NCBI GenBank assembly: GCA_002494135.1
Contig: DLBG01000079.1
Span: 3,681 to 9,453 of the forward strand
Reading direction: 5' to 3'
DNA: 5,773 bases
Source of the DNA: Lachnospiraceae bacterium UBA7027
GTDB taxonomy: Bacteria > Bacillota > Clostridia > Lachnospirales > Lachnospiraceae
Both the position numbers and the translations under genes were made by a program. Below, one piece after another: positions 4,791 through 5,773 of this stretch. The first letter of the stretch is position 1, and the number at the start of each line of letters is the position of its first letter. A model generated the notes under the pieces. It was not told where the DNA came from. It made no database searches and was given only the letters and a program-made list of their open reading frames with translations.

Positions 4791-5773
4791 ATGTTTGGCG
4801 TAGTAAAACGTGACGGAACAGTTACAGATTTTAATTTAACCAAGATCAGTGATGCAATCATGAAGGCGTTCAATGCCACCGACGTGCAGTACAACAATGA
4901 TATTGTTGATTTACTGTCTCTTCGTGTAACCGCTGATTTCCAGAGCAAAGTAAAAGATGGCAATGTACATGTGGAGGATATTCAGGACTCCGTTGAGAAG
5001 ATTCTTGAGCAGTCCGGATATACCGATGCCGCAAAAGCTTTTATTTTATACAGAAGACAGAGAGAGAAACTCCGTGAAATGAAGTCCACCATCCTTGACT
5101 ACAAGGACGTGGTAAACAGCTATGTAAAGGTAGAAGACTGGCGTGTAAAGGAGAATTCCACCGTAACCTACTCCGTCGGCGGTCTGATTCTTTCCAACTC
5201 CGGTGCCGTAACCGCAAATTACTGGCTTTCCGAAATCTATGACGATGAAATCGCGGAAGCACACAGAAATGCGGACATTCACATTCACGATCTTTCCATG
5301 CTGACCGGATACTGCGCAGGCTGGTCCTTAAAGCAGTTAATCAAGGAAGGTCTGGGCGGAATTACAGGTAAAATCACCTCCGCACCGGCAGCTCACTTAT
5401 CCGTTCTGTGCAACCAGATGGTTAACTTCCTCGGTATCATGCAGAACGAATGGGCAGGTGCTCAGGCATTCTCTTCCTTCGATACCTATCTTGCTCCGTT
5501 CGTTAAGGTGGACAATTTATCCTATGACGAGGTAAAGAAGGCAATCGAGTCCTTTATCTACGGTGTAAATACTCCTTCCAGATGGGGTACACAGGCTCCT
5601 TTCACCAACATTACCCTGGACTGGACCGTGCCCGATGACCTTGCGGAACTTCCCGCACTGGTAGGCGGCAAGGAAATGGATTTCAAATACAAGGATTGCA
5701 AGCATGAGATGGATATGATCAACAAGGCATTCCTTGAGACCATGATCGACGGAGATGCAAACGGAAGAGGATT
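4791..5773 (+). CDS. nrdD: Anaerobic ribonucleoside-triphosphate reductase, N-terminal part
   Basis: The frame is open to the window edge, giving 327 complete residues of a protein usually about 700 long. NrdD is the class III ribonucleotide reductase, a glycyl radical enzyme that makes deoxyribonucleotides from ribonucleoside triphosphates without oxygen; it needs the activase NrdG, often encoded just downstream. Residues about 1-90 are an ATP-cone (VVKRDG, then NLTKISDAI), the allosteric domain that senses ATP and dATP. The catalytic barrel begins after it, shown by HIHDL (164-168), LTGYCAGWSL with Cys175, SVLCNQMVNF with Cys207, EWAGAQAFSSFD (220-231) and GTQAPFTN (266-273). The glycyl radical site and the zinc-binding cysteines near the C-terminus are outside the window. 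Start and binding site are unambiguous. The upstream NrdR-like boxes fit the gene's known regulation. Codons such as CGT, TTC and ATC are favoured, as in purH, suggesting good expression. Identification is secure. Confidence 0.96.
   Translation, partial: MFGVVKRDGTVTDFNLTKISDAIMKAFNATDVQYNNDIVDLLSLRVTADFQSKVKDGNVHVEDIQDSVEKILEQSGYTDAAKAFILYRRQREKLREMKSTILDYKDVVNSYVKVEDWRVKENSTVTYSVGGLILSNSGAVTANYWLSEIYDDEIAEAHRNADIHIHDLSMLTGYCAGWSLKQLIKEGLGGITGKITSAPAAHLSVLCNQMVNFLGIMQNEWAGAQAFSSFDTYLAPFVKVDNLSYDEVKKAIESFIYGVNTPSRWGTQAPFTNITLDWTVPDDLAELPALVGGKEMDFKYKDCKHEMDMINKAFLETMIDGDANGRG

Noticed and set aside
5041..5743. Several minus-strand open frames within nrdD
   Set aside because: nrdD is firmly identified and its biased codon use creates long antisense frames; none has a plausible start signal or domain.

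Overview
The window is an ordinary-looking chromosomal segment of a Gram-positive anaerobe, most likely a clostridial species of the Lachnospiraceae type. Evidence for this: GC content near 50 percent, strong AGGAGG-type ribosome binding sites on several genes, two lipoproteins with Gram-positive-style signal peptides, an AzlCD pair, and an oxygen-sensitive class III ribonucleotide reductase. Genus and species cannot be fixed from the sequence. Every gene lies on the + strand.

Layout. Positions 1-159 are the last 52 codons of the AICAR formyltransferase (PurH-type) gene of purine synthesis. A close-packed run follows, with gaps of -4 to about 35 bases: a membrane acyltransferase of the Acyltransferase_3 family (187-1221), the branched-chain amino acid exporter pair azlC and azlD (1235-2280, overlapping in ATGA), a lipoprotein built from the PPIase and C-terminal parts of trigger factor (2316-3359), and a TPR-repeat lipoprotein (3394-4461). 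No promoter is obvious inside the run and it closes with a stem-loop terminator at 4495-4550, so it may be read as one transcript, perhaps continuing from purH. The two lipoproteins are probably extracytoplasmic and may act together; the other genes look like unrelated passengers.

The 329-base gap 4462-4790 is the most informative non-coding part. It holds the terminator and then the control region of nrdD (4791 to the window end, incomplete), the anaerobic ribonucleoside-triphosphate reductase with an N-terminal ATP-cone. Sites resembling NrdR boxes (the ATP/dATP-sensing repressor of ribonucleotide reductase genes) occur as a pair with a 32-base register just upstream of a near-consensus promoter. 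The first box of the pair also overlaps a second candidate promoter. A third site, with the best match to the consensus, lies far upstream between the TPR gene and the terminator and looks like part of an older, decayed copy of the same operator module.

I see no mobile element, CRISPR array, RNA gene or recognisable defence system. The points most worth following are the double NrdR operator/promoter layout, the surface-anchored trigger-factor-like protein, and a 16-base tandem duplication that copies the start codon of the TPR gene out of frame.
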